Assembly (NCBI GenBank): GCA_963675135.1 | Contig: OY776129.1 | Location: 62,621,028 to 62,685,027 of the forward strand | Length of the DNA stretch: 64,000 nt | Source: Galeopsis tetrahit | Taxonomy: Eukaryota > Streptophyta > Magnoliopsida > Lamiales > Lamiaceae | Direction of reading: 5' to 3' | Part shown: piece by piece, positions 46,854 to 58,330 of the stretch | Layout of the letters: the number at the start of each line of letters is the position of its first letter | How positions within the stretch are numbered: the first letter of the stretch is position 1 | Program-made: the position numbers and the translations under genes | The notes under the pieces: generated by a model | What the model saw: the letters and a program-made list of their open reading frames with translations, nothing else | What the model was told of the DNA's origin: nothing | The model's database searches: none

Positions 46854-49800
46854 ATGGCTACGGAGGAAGATGATTTGTATACAAAAGATGGAACTGTTGA
46901 TTACCGCAACAATCCTGCAAAAAGGAGTGAAACTGGAACATGGAGAGCCTGCCCCTACATTTTAGGTGTTTATGAATTCCGTGTTCTATGTCAATATTAC
47001 ATGTCTTGATTATGCTGTTTGAGTTTATTGATAGCCAATTTTGTGTAGAAGCATGTCTTGTTCGAATTCTTGAACTTTGTTTCCTTGTTGGTGATAGGGA
47101 ACGAATGCTGTGAGCGATTGGCGTACTATGGGATGAGCTCGAATTTGGTGGTTTATTTCAAACAGAATCTCAACCAACACAGCACCACTGCTTCTAACAA
47201 CGTCTCGAATTGGTCTGGGACATGCTACATCACACCACTTATTGGAGCTTTTGTGGCTGATGCATATCTGGGAAGATATGGCACAATAGCATGTTTCTCA
47301 ATCATTTATGTTATTGTAAGTTTTCTTGATTTGGTTTTGAATATGTTCTGTTCTGTTAACGGAGAATTTCGTCTTTTTTTTTTTTGGGAAAGAATTTGAA
47401 AAGGCTAATGTTGTTAATTAAAGGGAGGAGTGTAAGGTTAAGTTTCCAATTTCGGTGTCAAGGTAAGGATTGGTATTAGTATCATCAAGTCTATCTAGTA
47501 ATTGAGTAGTGGGTGAAAGGTACTTTTAAGATACAAAATTGGTTCTAGGTAAATCTTTTTGGTTCTCATAAGAATTTTGTGTGATAATATCAAACGTTTA
47601 GAACACGTGTCTTGATCGAACACAATGGCGAGACCCCACATAGTGGAATAAATGCTTAGTTTGCCGTCACTATTTTTGTAATCTCAAATGTTCAGGCTTT
47701 CATATGGCCAAGATGGGGAAAAAAGGACAATATGGTATCTTCATCAAATGAGGGGGCGCTTGGTTCAAATTCTTCAACGGAAATGATAATGAGAATAGTG
47801 AATTACGAAGAAAATGATGGTTATATTGATAGTGTAGTTAATCAAAATATGGGGTAATGATTAACTTGTTTTGAGTCTCATTATCTCGTACGAAGTAAAA
47901 TGAAGGTGAATTGATCATCTTTTATTCTCATTAACCACCACAGTTATCATGCTCATTCTCGTTACCATTCCAATTGAACCCCCTGAATTTTTCTGCATCA
48001 GTCAAACTAAGAATACCATTTTTTCTGTTAATTTGAACAAGTTTCTTGAAAAGTGAATACTGAGAAAGGAAGTATTTGATCTCATTCAGGGAATGACATT
48101 GTTGACATTATCAGCATCAATCCCGGGCCTGAGACCAGCTTGCCAATCGAAGGATGTCTGTCACGCAACAAGCACACAAGCTGCCGTTTGTTTTGTGGCT
48201 CTTTATCTCATCGCACTTGGAACTGGTGGCATAAAGCCCTGCGTCTCATCCTTTGGGGCCGATCAGTTTGAGGATACTAATGAGGTTGAAAAGAAGCATA
48301 AGAGCTCGTTCTTTAACTGGTTCTACTTCTCGATCAATATTGGTGCCCTCGTTGCTGCTTCTGTCCTAGTCTGGCTACAAATGAACGTTGGTTGGAACTG
48401 GGGATTCGGTGTTCCTACAGTGGCAATGGCTCTAGCTGTGGTCTTTTTCTTTTCGGGTACTCGTTTATACCGTAATCAGAAACCAGGGGGAAGCCCAGTC
48501 ACTCGCATTTGCCAAGTTATAGTAGCTTCTTTCAGGAAATATAAAGTTGAAGTTCCTGATGAATCGCAGCTGTATGAAACTCCCGATGCTGAGTCAGCAA
48601 TCAAAGGAAGCCGGAAGCTTGAGCACACTACAGATTTTCGGTAAAGTCTGATTAATAAGTATTGGTTATTTGAGCTAAGTAGTAAACTTTTTGGTTGAAA
48701 TGATGAGTTTATAGTTATGGAAATCCATTAAAAGAACTCATCTGAGTAGCATAATTGAATTTCAATGAAACAGGGCCAAGCAGAATATATATGTGATATT
48801 TGGCAAAAAAAACTTTTGTGCAATTAATGCAATTTTGACCAAAGTTTGACTCATTCAAAAAAATCGCTGAAATATATAATGACAAGTATTAGTTCAGATG
48901 AAGAAAAGTACTCCACAGTAGTTTGTTGGCTAGACAATATTAGTATTTTTTAATATACAACTAATACATTTTATCATATGAGCTAATATTTTTAATTTTT
49001 TATCACATGAACTAATACTTTTCGATCTTTTTTTTTATATGATTTGTGAAAAAATATAAAAGAAAAACAGCTTGGTTGATATTTTTTGGTCAAAACTGCA
49101 CCAGTTGCACAGCCAAAGTATTATTCGTGATATTTTATCAAATCATCCTTATTTTTCTGGAAAGTCTATTAGTAGTTCATATTTTATTTTGTATGGATAC
49201 AGATTCTTCGACAAAGCTGCTGTGGAGACGCAATCAGACCACGTAAAAGACTCAGTGGATCCATGGAGACTTTGTACAGTGACCCAAGTGGAGGAACTGA
49301 AAGCGATCATACGATTACTCCCCGTATGGGCAACTGGCATTATCTTCGCCACAGTGTACGGTCAAATGAGTACATTATTCGTGTTACAAGGTTTAACCAT
49401 GAATACATATGTGGGGAAATCGAGCTTTCAGATTCCAGAAGCCTCGCTCAGCATTTTCGACACCCTTAGTGTGATTTTCTGGGTCCCTATCTACGATAGA
49501 GTCATCGTTCCCGTTGCCAGAAAGTACACAGGCCACAAAAACGGAATAACTCAGCTCCAAAGAATGGGGATTGGCCTCTTCATCTCTATCCTATCCATGC
49601 TCTCAGCCGGGATTCTTGAGCTCGTTCGTCTCAGATACGTAGAAAGACACAACTTATACGAAGAACCAAAAATACCAATCTCGATTTTCTGGCAGGTTCC
49701 TCAGTATTTCATAATAGGGTGTGCAGAGGTGTTTATGTTTATTGGACAGCTGGAGTTTTTCTACGAGCAAGCGCCCGATGCTATGAGAAGCTTGTGCTCA

Positions 49801-50037
49801 GCTCTTCAGCTGACAACCGTTGCTCTCGGGAGTTATTTAAGTACATTGCTTGTGACTATAGTGACTCGTATTAGTACCCGTAATGGGGGACCAGGGTGGA
49901 TACCGGATAATCTCAACCACGGGCATCTTCATTACTTTTACTGGCTCTTGGCGATATTGAGTGTGATAAACCTTGGGGTGTATCTTGTGGTGGCCAAGTG
50001 GTATACGTATAAAAAGGCAGTCGGGACTCTTCGTTGA
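46854..50037 (+). CDS. NPF8/PTR-type proton-coupled transporter, copy 2 (4 exons)
   Basis: Exons 46854-46965, 47098-47315, 48090-48640 and 49203-50037, all GT-AG. The joined frame is 1716 nt, 571 aa. Exon 2 (218 nt) and exon 4 (835 nt) have exactly the same lengths as in copy 1, and the protein is very similar throughout, so the pair is a tandem duplication. ECCER motif at residues 40-44; FGADQFEDTNEVEKKHKSSF, NWFYFSINIGALVA and FYEQAPDAMRSLCSAL are all present. Expected function is H+-coupled peptide (or related small substrate) import. Introns are larger than in copy 1; intron 2 carries a PIF-like MITE. No damage seen. Confidence 0.95.
47752..47983. mobile_element. PIF/Harbinger-like MITE in NPF copy 2 intron 2
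   Basis: 232 bp between TGA duplications (47749-47751, 47984-47986). Ends GGGGGCGCTTGGTTCAAATT and, read inward, GGGGGTTCAATTGGAATGG; ATGATAATGAGAATAG is mirrored inside. Superfamily inferred from 3-bp duplication and end composition. Confidence 0.6.
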
Positions 50038-51501
50038 TGATCAGATTGGTAAGTATGATTGATGTCTTCTGTGAATAGTTTACACGATTATATTGTTTAG
50101 TTTTTGTATTGAAGTACGCATTGTTATGCATATATTGTCGCTCCATCATCTCAAACAGAGGTGATGCTGAGTATTGTTGTAAACTTGTTCAGAATTCAAT
50201 AAGCTTGTTCTTGAATGCTTTCACCCATGTTAATTTTATTTAGTCTTGTGTAAACTAATTTTGTCGTACCGGTTTGAATTTTAAAATAGCATCACTTGTT
50301 TCATAAAACACGCTATAGTTCCAAACTAATGGTAAGATAAAACGATTTTATATAAGACCAATTTCTTTCCATTTTGAAGGGCGTGTGGTCAGTGGTCACT
50401 GTGGTGATTCTTTAGAACCGTGCAGCCTAAAGGCGTGTTCTGATAATACGAGTCTGGTTTACTCTTTATGCTAAAAGATACTCCCTTAGACTTGCTCACG
50501 GTTCCAAAATCGCCAGTTACAATTTTGAATTTTGAATCGGCGATTCCACTATTCCAATTACATGGAATTGGAACCGAACCGTGAAAATACATGAGACGGT
50601 TCCGGTTTCGAAACCCCCTGGAACCGCCAGTTCCAATCTCCAACGGCTATGTTTGATTTGTATTATTACCCTTGTAAATATAAAAAAAAAAAAAAAAAAA
50701 AAATGAACCGACAGCTTCGATTTTTCGCTTATGTAAACTGAAATCGAACCGCGCAATACACAGTTCGGTCCGACCGGTTCCGCTGGTTCGAATCGACGGT
50801 TTGGAACCGTTTGAACAACTCCACCCTTCGTCCCTTGCTAAACTTTCCATTTTGCCCAAAACGAACGTCCCAAACAAAACTTTTTTTTTTTTTGGCAATA
50901 CACACGGTCTCTCTACTCTTTTGAGTATTTCTTATCTCTTACTTTTTTCTTTCATATTTCTCTCTACTTCAACAATTCATTGCAAATATAGTACTCCTTA
51001 CATCCTTTTGAAAATTTACACTTTTTTTTTTTTTTGGTTCATCTCAATCTAAAGTTTACATTTTCTTATTTGTCAAAATTCACTATCTGTCTTTTATCAT
51101 TCATATTTTTCTTGGTCTCTTCTCATTCATATATCTTCATACATTTTCTTCAATCTAACTTTTTTTTATCTCAAACTACTCACTATACATTTAATATTAT
51201 ATTTATTAATTTATGTATCAAAAGCAAAGATAAACTTTTGGAGTAGACAAAAATGGAGTACTATATATCTTAATGAATATGCACATATTATGATTTTATT
51301 GAGGTCAGATACCCAAATGTTCCATTTAAGATAAAAATTTGTGTGAATTTGGTACTACTCCATTATCACTAGTTTTATTACCAATTTATTTCATTCGGCT
51401 TCACAAAACAGGAACGCCAACGCATACGTTGTGCGGGCTTGAAAATAATTAAAAATCCACTCACCCTAATCTCTCTCAGTTCTTCCTTCAACTCCTCGTC
51501 A
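50038..51501. other. Intergenic region with GGAACCG-rich block
   Basis: 50380-50830 carries many GGAACCG / CGGTTCC motifs in both orientations, ending GTTTGAACAACTCCACCC. This is the subterminal style of hAT MITEs, but both termini were not found. The rest is AT-rich. The last about 100 bp are CT-rich leader of the next gene. Confidence 0.45.
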
Positions 51502-52471
51502 ATGCCTCTGAAACGATATCAAAAGCCCTTAACAGGTAGATCTGTATCTCTTCTGGCTACAAAATTTCTGTCGTTTAAGCTTGTGCATTTAAACTTTTTT
51601 CGATTTTTTTTGTTTTTTGTGTTCTTTAATCCTGTTTATTGGAGTTTCTCGATTGATTTGTGCATGTAAGTGTTCGACGAATGCCCCATTCGAGCATTTA
51701 TGCCTGTTACCCGTTTGTCAGAATGCCTCAATTAGGATATTCTTTAAAAAAAATCTCTTGAGCATTATTGCCCGCTACCTGTTTGACAGAATGCCTCAAT
51801 GAGGCTGTTTTTAAAACTATCAAGAATATGAGGTATACTGCACGTTTTCAGGGCTTCTTTTTTTGAGGTTATGCTATTCTGATTTAACTCAATTCACCAA
51901 TAATTTATTATGAAAATTCCAGACTTTGATTGTTTCTTGATCTTGTTCTCATGTGAAATATCTCTCACTTTAAATCAGTTCACACAGTCTAACACTCTTA
52001 AGTGGACGAAACTTCTCCTTTCCAGGCCTAGCGTTAATAACATCCGATAAATTCTTGAGGAAATTCGGATTAGGAAAAGAAGACCACCATTTCTGGAAGC
52101 AAATAGGCAAAGGTCTTGTATGCACATACGCACTTTTTGGGACTGTATGGCTGTTGAACGAGACTTCCCCATTCGGGTGGTGGACGCTGAAGCCAGTGCC
52201 TAAGGAAGAGAAAGAACTAGCCCATCTCTATGAGCGCCGGCTATTCCCTTACCCAGGCGATGAAGAGGCCATGGAGGAATTTGTTGCTAAGGGTGGGATG
52301 ATTGGCACCGCCATTGGACCAAAAGGAATCATTGAAGCAGACAAAGATTCATTCAGTTATGAGAAAGAATTGCAGGACAATAAGCTTGAACAAGAGTCTC
52401 TCAAACTGTGGATGAGGATGAAGAATGAGGTTGTATCCGAGCTTCAAGAGAAAGGGTTTGATGTTGAGTAA
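51502..52471 (+). CDS. Small single-pass membrane protein, probably mitochondrial (2 exons)
   Basis: Exon 1 51502-51535 (only 34 nt, MPLKRYQKPLT) and exon 2 52026-52471. The intron is GT-AG, splits a Gly codon and closes 480 nt, 159 aa. A hydrophobic segment at about residues 38-56 follows DHHFWKQIGKG. The soluble part has PVPKEEKELAHLYERRLFPYPGDEEAMEEF and a C-terminal charged helix ending EKGFDVE. I recognise the pattern as a conserved plant protein but cannot name it. The small size, basic N-terminus, one membrane helix and absence of a secretory signal resemble accessory subunits of mitochondrial inner-membrane complexes; that is inference. Confidence 0.8.
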
Positions 52472-52689
52472 CTGCTTGCACTTCCAAGTGGTATGGAATT
52501 TTAGTGGCTTTTTATGATCTATAAATGTGATGTATATGAACTAAGTTTCTGGGATACATGAATTTCTTTCTAATTACAAGTGAATATAGAGTTGTCCTAA
52601 ATGGATGGAAATAAAACATGAACTTGATGAGATGATTTGATGGATTTTTTAGATTTTGGGGTGTTTGCAAACCATATAAAATGTGGGAG

Positions 52690-52740
52690 AATCACTTATT
52701 TTCAAAAGCTCTTTCCTATAGCTTTTGAAAATAAGTGATT
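52690..52740. repeat. Perfect 21-bp-arm hairpin
   Basis: The left arm (52690-52710, starting AATCACTTATTTTC) and the right arm (52720-52740) are exact reverse complements around a 9-nt loop. Lies 220 bp after the stop codon of the small membrane-protein gene. Confidence 0.85.
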
Positions 52741-53219
52741 TTAAAAGCTATTATTGTTGGCTAGCTTTTGATTGTAACCGCGGGTGATACTTAGTTGTTT
52801 TTTTACCAAAAGAAAAAAGGTGAGATGGTCTCACAGATCACATACCATTAGGCAGAGCCTCATGGTCATTATCTCGGCTCATTAGAAATGGGTGGGTTAA
52901 TGGGATTGTGATAAAGTTAGATTTATTTGCCATTTACTTGTGCTTTGAAAGCGCCCGTGGCATGATTGAGAGTTGTAGCTTCGGTTTGTGGCAGAGATTA
53001 TTTCCAGTGACCTCGTTTTGAGGAGTTTTATTTAATAAAATTGTGTTATTTGAGTTTACCCGCCTTAACTCTGTCAGCCACAATGCATTGCTTTTTACAA
53101 TTTTGATATGGTGCTTATAGGTTATGTTTTTGTCATATAAAAGGTTGACACATTGTTGGTGGTCACCATATCAAAACCATTGCTTGAGTGATATTTGAAT
53201 GCAATTGGTTGCAGCTATA
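52741..53219. other. Intergenic spacer
   Basis: A short GGTGAGATGGTCTCAC motif (about 52820) recalls the ends of the 10749-11018 MITE; nothing else recognised. Confidence 0.35.
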
Positions 53220-53224
53220 CCATT

Positions 53225-53426
53225 TGTTGAAGGTGTCAAACAAATGTCCCACATCGAAAAGACATAGAAGGATTTATGACTATAAAAGGGTGGACTATAG
53301 TATCCCCATTGGTATATGAGGCATTTTGGGGAAACTCAAAAGCAAAGTCGTGAGGGTTTGTCAAACTCAAAGCGGACAATATCATATCAAGTGGGAAATA
53401 TGGAAGTGTCACGAAAACCCCCAACA
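53225..53426 (+). mobile_element. Solo LTR with 5-bp target duplication
   Basis: 202 bp, begins TGTTGAAGG and ends CCCCCAACA, flanked by the exact duplication CCATT (53220-53224, 53427-53431). Contains ATGTCCCACATCG, a TATA-like CTATAAAAGG and GCGGACAATATCA, phrases common in plant LTRs. The interior was lost by LTR-LTR recombination. Confidence 0.85.
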
Positions 53427-53609
53427 CCATTGAAATTAAGTGTGGTAGAACCAATTCACACAAGGACCAACTCAAAAGTAAATTTCTTATATACTTTTGT
53501 AATTTGATCCAAAATTATATTCACTTTGCCGTTTTGAGTTTAATACATACCAATAAAATAGTTTATTGTGTTTTAAAATATAAATTTTACATATAGTTTT
53601 TATATACTA

Positions 53610-53871
53610 CTCCCTCCGTCCATAAAATGTGGTGTCATTTACCTTATACTCTTTGTCCACCAAATGTAGTCACATACACTTTATGAAAACTATCACCCTT
53701 CAACCATCACTTAATTACTCAATTTGTCGTCAACTTTATTCACAAACAATTACTTTATTTACAATGGACACTGCAATACCCTATAATACCCTTATTTTAT
53801 CTACTTTATCTACACTTTTCTTAAAACGTGTGCCCTACTTCAATGAGATTACATTTGGTGAATTGAGAGAA
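53610..53871. mobile_element. Stowaway-type MITE, one end decayed
   Basis: 262 bp between TA sites. Left end CTCCCTCCGTCCATAAAATG. Its body is the reverse complement of 56027-56279 (ACTTTATGAAA.CTATCACCC, TACCCTATAATACCCTTA), so both are one subfamily. The right end has lost the GGAGGGAG consensus. Confidence 0.8.
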
Positions 53872-54274
53872 TATTATTTATTGAATACAACAACAATAAT
53901 GACGAAATAGATATTAATATTGAATACGAGTATCTTAAATAATTTACACACTTTTATCTAAAGCTGATAACTATGATCGTCCGACCTAACCCAACTTACT
54001 GAGTCAAGTGATGTTTATGTGTTAGGTCGTAGTGTTAGCAGGGCCGGTCCTAGAAATATTTAGGCCTAAATTGAACTTAAAAAAAGCCTCGTCCCTTCAT
54101 ATTTTTTATTTTATACGAACTTATAAAATATAATGTAAAATAATTTTTAAAGGATTAACCATATAGATTTTTTTACCCATTTTAGAATTTCTAATTTTTA
54201 ATTAATAGATCTTTTAGATTTTAAGTTATTTAATTTTATTTTAAGAGATTTTTAGATTTTTAAAGTAATTATTA

Positions 54275-54556
54275 CTCCCTCCGTCCAATTTTATTATGTC
54301 AATTTCTCCGGGCACGAGTTTTAATAAATATTGATTAGTTTATGTATAAAATAGATAAGTTGGGGGTATGATGGGATGTTGTGGGGTTAAAATGATTGTT
54401 TATGAATAAAGCTAGTGGCAATTTGAGTAAATATGTGATGGTTGTAGGGTGAAGATAAAGTAGTGTGAATAGTATTATTTCAAAAAAGGGAATGAGTATA
54501 ATAAAATTGGACAACCAATAAAGGAAAATGGGAATAATGAAATTGGAAGGAGGAAG
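54275..54556. mobile_element. Stowaway-type MITE nested in the hAT-like element
   Basis: 282 bp between TA sites (54273-54274, 54557-54558). Ends CTCCCTCCGTCCAATTTTAT and, read inward, CTTCCTCCTTCCAATTTCAT. Confidence 0.82.
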
Positions 54557-54861
54557 TATAATTTTTAGATAATTTAATGACATTTTTAGAAATTTTTATT
54601 TAGACAATTTTAGATTTTTTGAATTTTAGAATTTTTTTTATTTTTATACGAGTAATTTTTAATGAGATTTTTAGAAAATTTTAATATTAATTTTTTATTT
54701 TTAAATTTGAAGGATGTAAATTGAATTATTAGTCCGAATTTTTAATTTTTTGACGAAAATTATGTAAACTGGACAATAATAATGTAAATTGGGCACTCTA
54801 AGATGTAAATTGAAAAGGTGAAAACTTAAAAAATATAAATTGAATTAGGCATTTGTTAAAC

Positions 54862-55892
54862 AAAAAAACCTTATCCCCAATTCACCTGCCGCCCACCAAG
54901 CCCAACGCAACCCCCACCTCCCCCTCCCCCTCCCCCTCCCCCTCCCAAATCCACTCCTACTCCCCTCTTCTCAGGTTTGAAAGTATGTAGAGTGACAAAA
55001 ATTTTCGCTTTCGATGTGCTCGCTGTCGCCGCCGTTTTAAGGGGTGTACCACCACTACTGCCCATCTTTTCTACACCATCTACGTTCGAAATGGGTACAG
55101 ATCTGTCTAGATCTAACTCATCTTTTCTACACCATCTACGTTCGAAATGGGTACAGATCTGTCTAGATCTAACTAGAATCACCGTAACGTCGTCGCCGCC
55201 TCCGTCGCCTACCACCGCCGTCTTTGTCGCCTACCACCACCGTCTTCCTTTAGTTTTTTTTTCTCTTCAGTCCATGACTTAGCTAAGTTTATGTAGCCTT
55301 CTTCTAGTGGATAGTAGGGTTCAACAGATAGATTAGTTCTAACGGAGTCACGATGACCGTTTGGATAATTTATCGGTTGTTCTTTTTTTTTTTTTTTTTG
55401 GTTTTAGATAAATTTATTTTTCTGTATTGGTAGTGTTATGTTCCTAGTTTTTATTTTTTATTTTTTGTTGCCGCCGATTTTATCCGACTCCTCTACGCAT
55501 TATGCGGCCTGCTGCCCTTCTATGGGACCTGTTTTCCCTCTTTTGGGACCCCGTTTTCCACTCTTTTAGGACCCCGTTTTCCCCTCTTGGGACCTGTTGG
55601 TGATTGGGACTTGAATGTCTCTAGAGAATTTCGGTGCTTGGTGATCCTTTGGCTGTATGTTTTATCTCTATTGTTTTGATATGTTGAGACCTTAGTGTGG
55701 TGTGTCTCATATTGAAGAATAAAGATCTGTGCTCTCTTGGTGGACAAAGGTTTCACTCGTTTTCCTCTTCCTCGCGATTGGTTGGGGCAACGATGCCGAG
55801 TTGATTCGATGCGGTTTTGAAGATCTAGAGCTTAGAATTGTTTTATCTGTATTGATATGTATTGATAATCTTGTAAACCTTTCAAAAAAAAA
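54862..55892 (+). mobile_element. Poly(A)-tailed retroposon (LINE-like or retrocopy)
   Basis: About 1.03 kb ending in an 11-A tail, flanked by similar sequences AATTAGGCATTTGTTAAAC (54843-54861) and AATTAGGCCTTTGTTGAGA (55893-55911), a long imperfect target duplication as left by L1-type retroposition. GC-rich start with a CCTCCC microsatellite, a 56-bp tandem duplication, and GGGACCCCGTTTTCC repeats near 55540-55590. No reverse transcriptase seen; could be a truncated LINE or a retroposed transcript. Confidence 0.6.
55063..55174. repeat. 56-bp tandem duplication
   Basis: Two copies (55063-55118, 55119-55174) starting CATCTTTTCTACACCATC and including GGGTACAGATCTGTCTAGAT. Essentially identical, so recent. 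Confidence 0.9.
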
Positions 55893-56026
55893 AATTAGGC
55901 CTTTGTTGAGACTTTTTTCTTCTAGTTTTTCCTTCCCTTCTTCACTAATTCTTTTAACTTTTTTAGCACTTTTCTTTATGCGTCTTATATAGTTATATTA
56001 ATATTTTATTTTATATAATAATAATA

Positions 56027-56279
56027 CTCCCTCCATCCACCAAATGTAGTCCCATTGGAAGTGTACACAAGTTTTAAGAAAATGGTAGATAAAGTAAGGG
56101 TATTATAGGGTATTGTGGGGTCCATTATAAATAAAATGATTGTTTGTGAATAAAGTTGGTGACAAATTGAGTAATTAAGTGATGGTTGAAGGGTGATAGC
56201 TTTCATAAAGTGTATGAGACTACATTTGTTGGACAAAAAATATAAGGCAAATGAGACTACATTTCATGGACGGAGGGAG
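56027..56279. mobile_element. Stowaway-type MITE, intact ends
   Basis: 253 bp with TA at 56025-56026 and 56280-56281. Left CTCCCTCCATCCACCAAATG; right, read inward, CTCCCTCCGTCCATGAAATG. Best-preserved Stowaway in the window. Confidence 0.92.
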
Positions 56280-56620
56280 TAATATATATATATATATATA
56301 TACATAATTTATATTTATATATAAAATATAGTATATCTTAAAAAATGGGCCCTTAAAAAAGTGAAATATTTTTGGGCCTGAATCGATCGCCTCGTTGGCC
56401 TAACATTATGACCGGACCTAAGTGTTAAACCGACCTATGACTTGGTTGTGCATACAAAATGTGAATCCATCCTAACATTATTTAAGCTAGTTGGTCTGTC
56501 CATTAATGACTTAATTTTTTTTTTTAAATATTAATAGCAAAAATTATTATTATTATTATTATATATATATATATCATAATTAACAATAAACATTACTAAT
56601 ATACTAAGCAGGATTCATAA

Positions 56621-57299
56621 GGTTGTGTTTGGTTTGGGGTTGGATGGGCCATCCCCCATCTCATCCCTCTCCATCCAAATATAAATCAAAATACTTATTC
56701 GTCCCTACAATACACCTACATACCTATTTGTATACAATCACATCACTTTTTTTCTTTCCCTTCAATCACTCATTCTCTCTCTTAATTTTCTTCCACCAAT
56801 TAATTCTCTCTTCTACTTTTCTTACTCACACTTAGAGACGTTACACGAACAAAGCTACTCGTGAGCTCGGCTCGATAAGGCTCGAGTTCAGCTCGGCTCG
56901 TTCGTTAAATGAGTCGAGCTTGAGCTTGTTAGAGACTCGATTTTCTAACGAGTCGGCTCGAGCTCGACTTGTTAGGCTCGACTCGATAGGCTCGATAAAC
57001 TCTTTAACGAGTCGAGCCGAGCTCGTTTCTTAGCTCATCAATGTTGTCGAGCCGAGCTCGAACTTCAAATACTCGGCTCGGCTCGAATAACAACACTACT
57101 CACACTAATTATTTCACTAACTAACAATAATAAAATAATAACATATCACTATTTGACATAAAGTTCTCCATTTATACCTATTTTTCAATCTCTGTCCAAA
57201 CACAATTTTTATTCAATTACTATTCATGAATTATCAAATCCATATTTTTCCAATCTCCATCCTCATCCCATCCACTACAACCCCTAACGAAACAACACC
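56621..57299. mobile_element. PIF/Harbinger-like element holding a nested hAT MITE
   Basis: 679 bp between TAA duplications (56618-56620, 57300-57302). Ends GGTTGTGTTTGGTTTGGGG and, read inward, GGTGTTGTTTCGTTAGGGG. Contains 56833-57098. Confidence 0.72.
56833..57098. mobile_element. hAT-type MITE rich in GAGCTCGGCTCG
   Basis: 266 bp flanked by the exact duplication CTCACACT (56825-56832, 57099-57106). Ends TAGAGACGTTACACGAAC and, read inward, TAGTGTTGTTATTCGAGC. The body is packed with GAGCTCG / GGCTCGA motifs on both strands, an extreme GC island in this AT-rich area. Confidence 0.82.
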
Positions 57300-57593
57300 T
57301 AAACGTTTACAACTATTATGACATTATAGTACACAAAAAATCCAAATAGAATTATAAACAATTCATAAGTTATACTCCGTATTTGAGAGTCAAAATAGAA
57401 TTAAAAACACAATACTCCTTTAGTCCCGTACCCAATTGAACATTAATAAAAAAAGTCTTTCCCAAATTTAGGGGGTGTATTCAATTGAGATTGGATAGGG
57501 CTGCTGTGTACTCAAGTACACGGTGTACTTGAGTCCACTTGCAAACCGATCACATGCGCATAAATAGAATATTGCACGCATATTTAGTAAATA

Positions 57594-58326
57594 CAGTTAA
57601 ACCACTATAAATTAATAACCTTGGGACTATAAAATTTTATTAATTTAAAGAGGTATTAATTTATCGATAAATTAATATTTATTAATTAAAAGAGACTTAT
57701 GAAATTCATCAAATTTAGTACATGTATGTAAGATAAATGAATTCATATATGTTTCATTGATTATATTCATGCATCAACCAATTATTTGTAACTAATTAAA
57801 TATATTCATTGTATACATGTTTACATTAATTTATTGCACTTAAATATATTCATGCATGGTGAATGGTGAATGAAACATATACTCCACTATATAAATCTCA
57901 ATATGGAAATAAAATAATTCATAACACCCAGTCATGACTTCTCATCTAAAAGGCATCGCAAAATTATCTATGAATGATCAAATGCGTAAATTATTATGTG
58001 AGTATAAGAGAGATCATTCCACATGCACTCAAAAAGAGATTTACAAGAGTGGATTGATGAAAAATATCATTTAAAAGTTAGTCAAGGTACAATAGATTCA
58101 TATTTTAGCAAATTACCATAATATTTATAATTGTAATATTTATGAATTATTAATTTAGAGTTTTAATGGGACCTAATATTTATAAAGGGATTTTCCAAAA
58201 AATTATCATCTTATTATCTTATCGAATTTGATGATTTTTTACAAAGGCCCAAGTCGGGACCTGAAGATTTTATTATTTTAAAGAGTTTATTAATTTATAG
58301 AGTATTAATTTATAGAGGTTTTATTG
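57594..58326. mobile_element. Emigrant/Lemi1-like pogo element
   Basis: 733 bp with TA at 57592-57593 and 58327-58328. Ends CAGTTAAACCACTATAAATT and, read inward, CAATAAAACCTCTATAAATT, matching the CAGTAAAACCTCTATAAATTAATA-type ends of plant Emigrant/Lemi1 elements. Contains a transposase relic. Confidence 0.8.
57934..58117 (+). pseudogene. pogo/CENP-B-like transposase N-terminal relic
   Basis: Starts MTSHLKGIAKLSMNDQMRKL LCEYKRDHSTCTQKE, then a frameshift near 58040, and continues in another frame as WIDEKYHLKVSQGTIDSYF. This is the helix-turn-helix DNA-binding region found at the start of pogo/CENP-B-type transposases. The DDE catalytic domain is absent. Non-functional. Confidence 0.78.
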
Positions 58327-58330
58327 TAGT

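Larger units (their letters stand above)
54039..56420. mobile_element. hAT-like element (2.4 kb) carrying nested insertions
   Basis: Ends CAGGGCCGGTC and, read inward from the right, TAGGTCCGGTC (9 of 11). Flanks AGTGTTAG (54031-54038) and AGTGTTAA (56421-56428) agree in 7 of 8 bases. AAATATTTAGGCCTAAATTG near the left is mirrored near 56365. Without the nested elements about 0.8 kb of host sequence remains. No transposase recognised. Confidence 0.7.

Noticed and set aside
50380..50830. Complete hAT MITE
   Set aside because: Subterminal GGAACCG motifs fit, but I could not find both tips or an 8-bp duplication, so only a repeat-rich block is noted.
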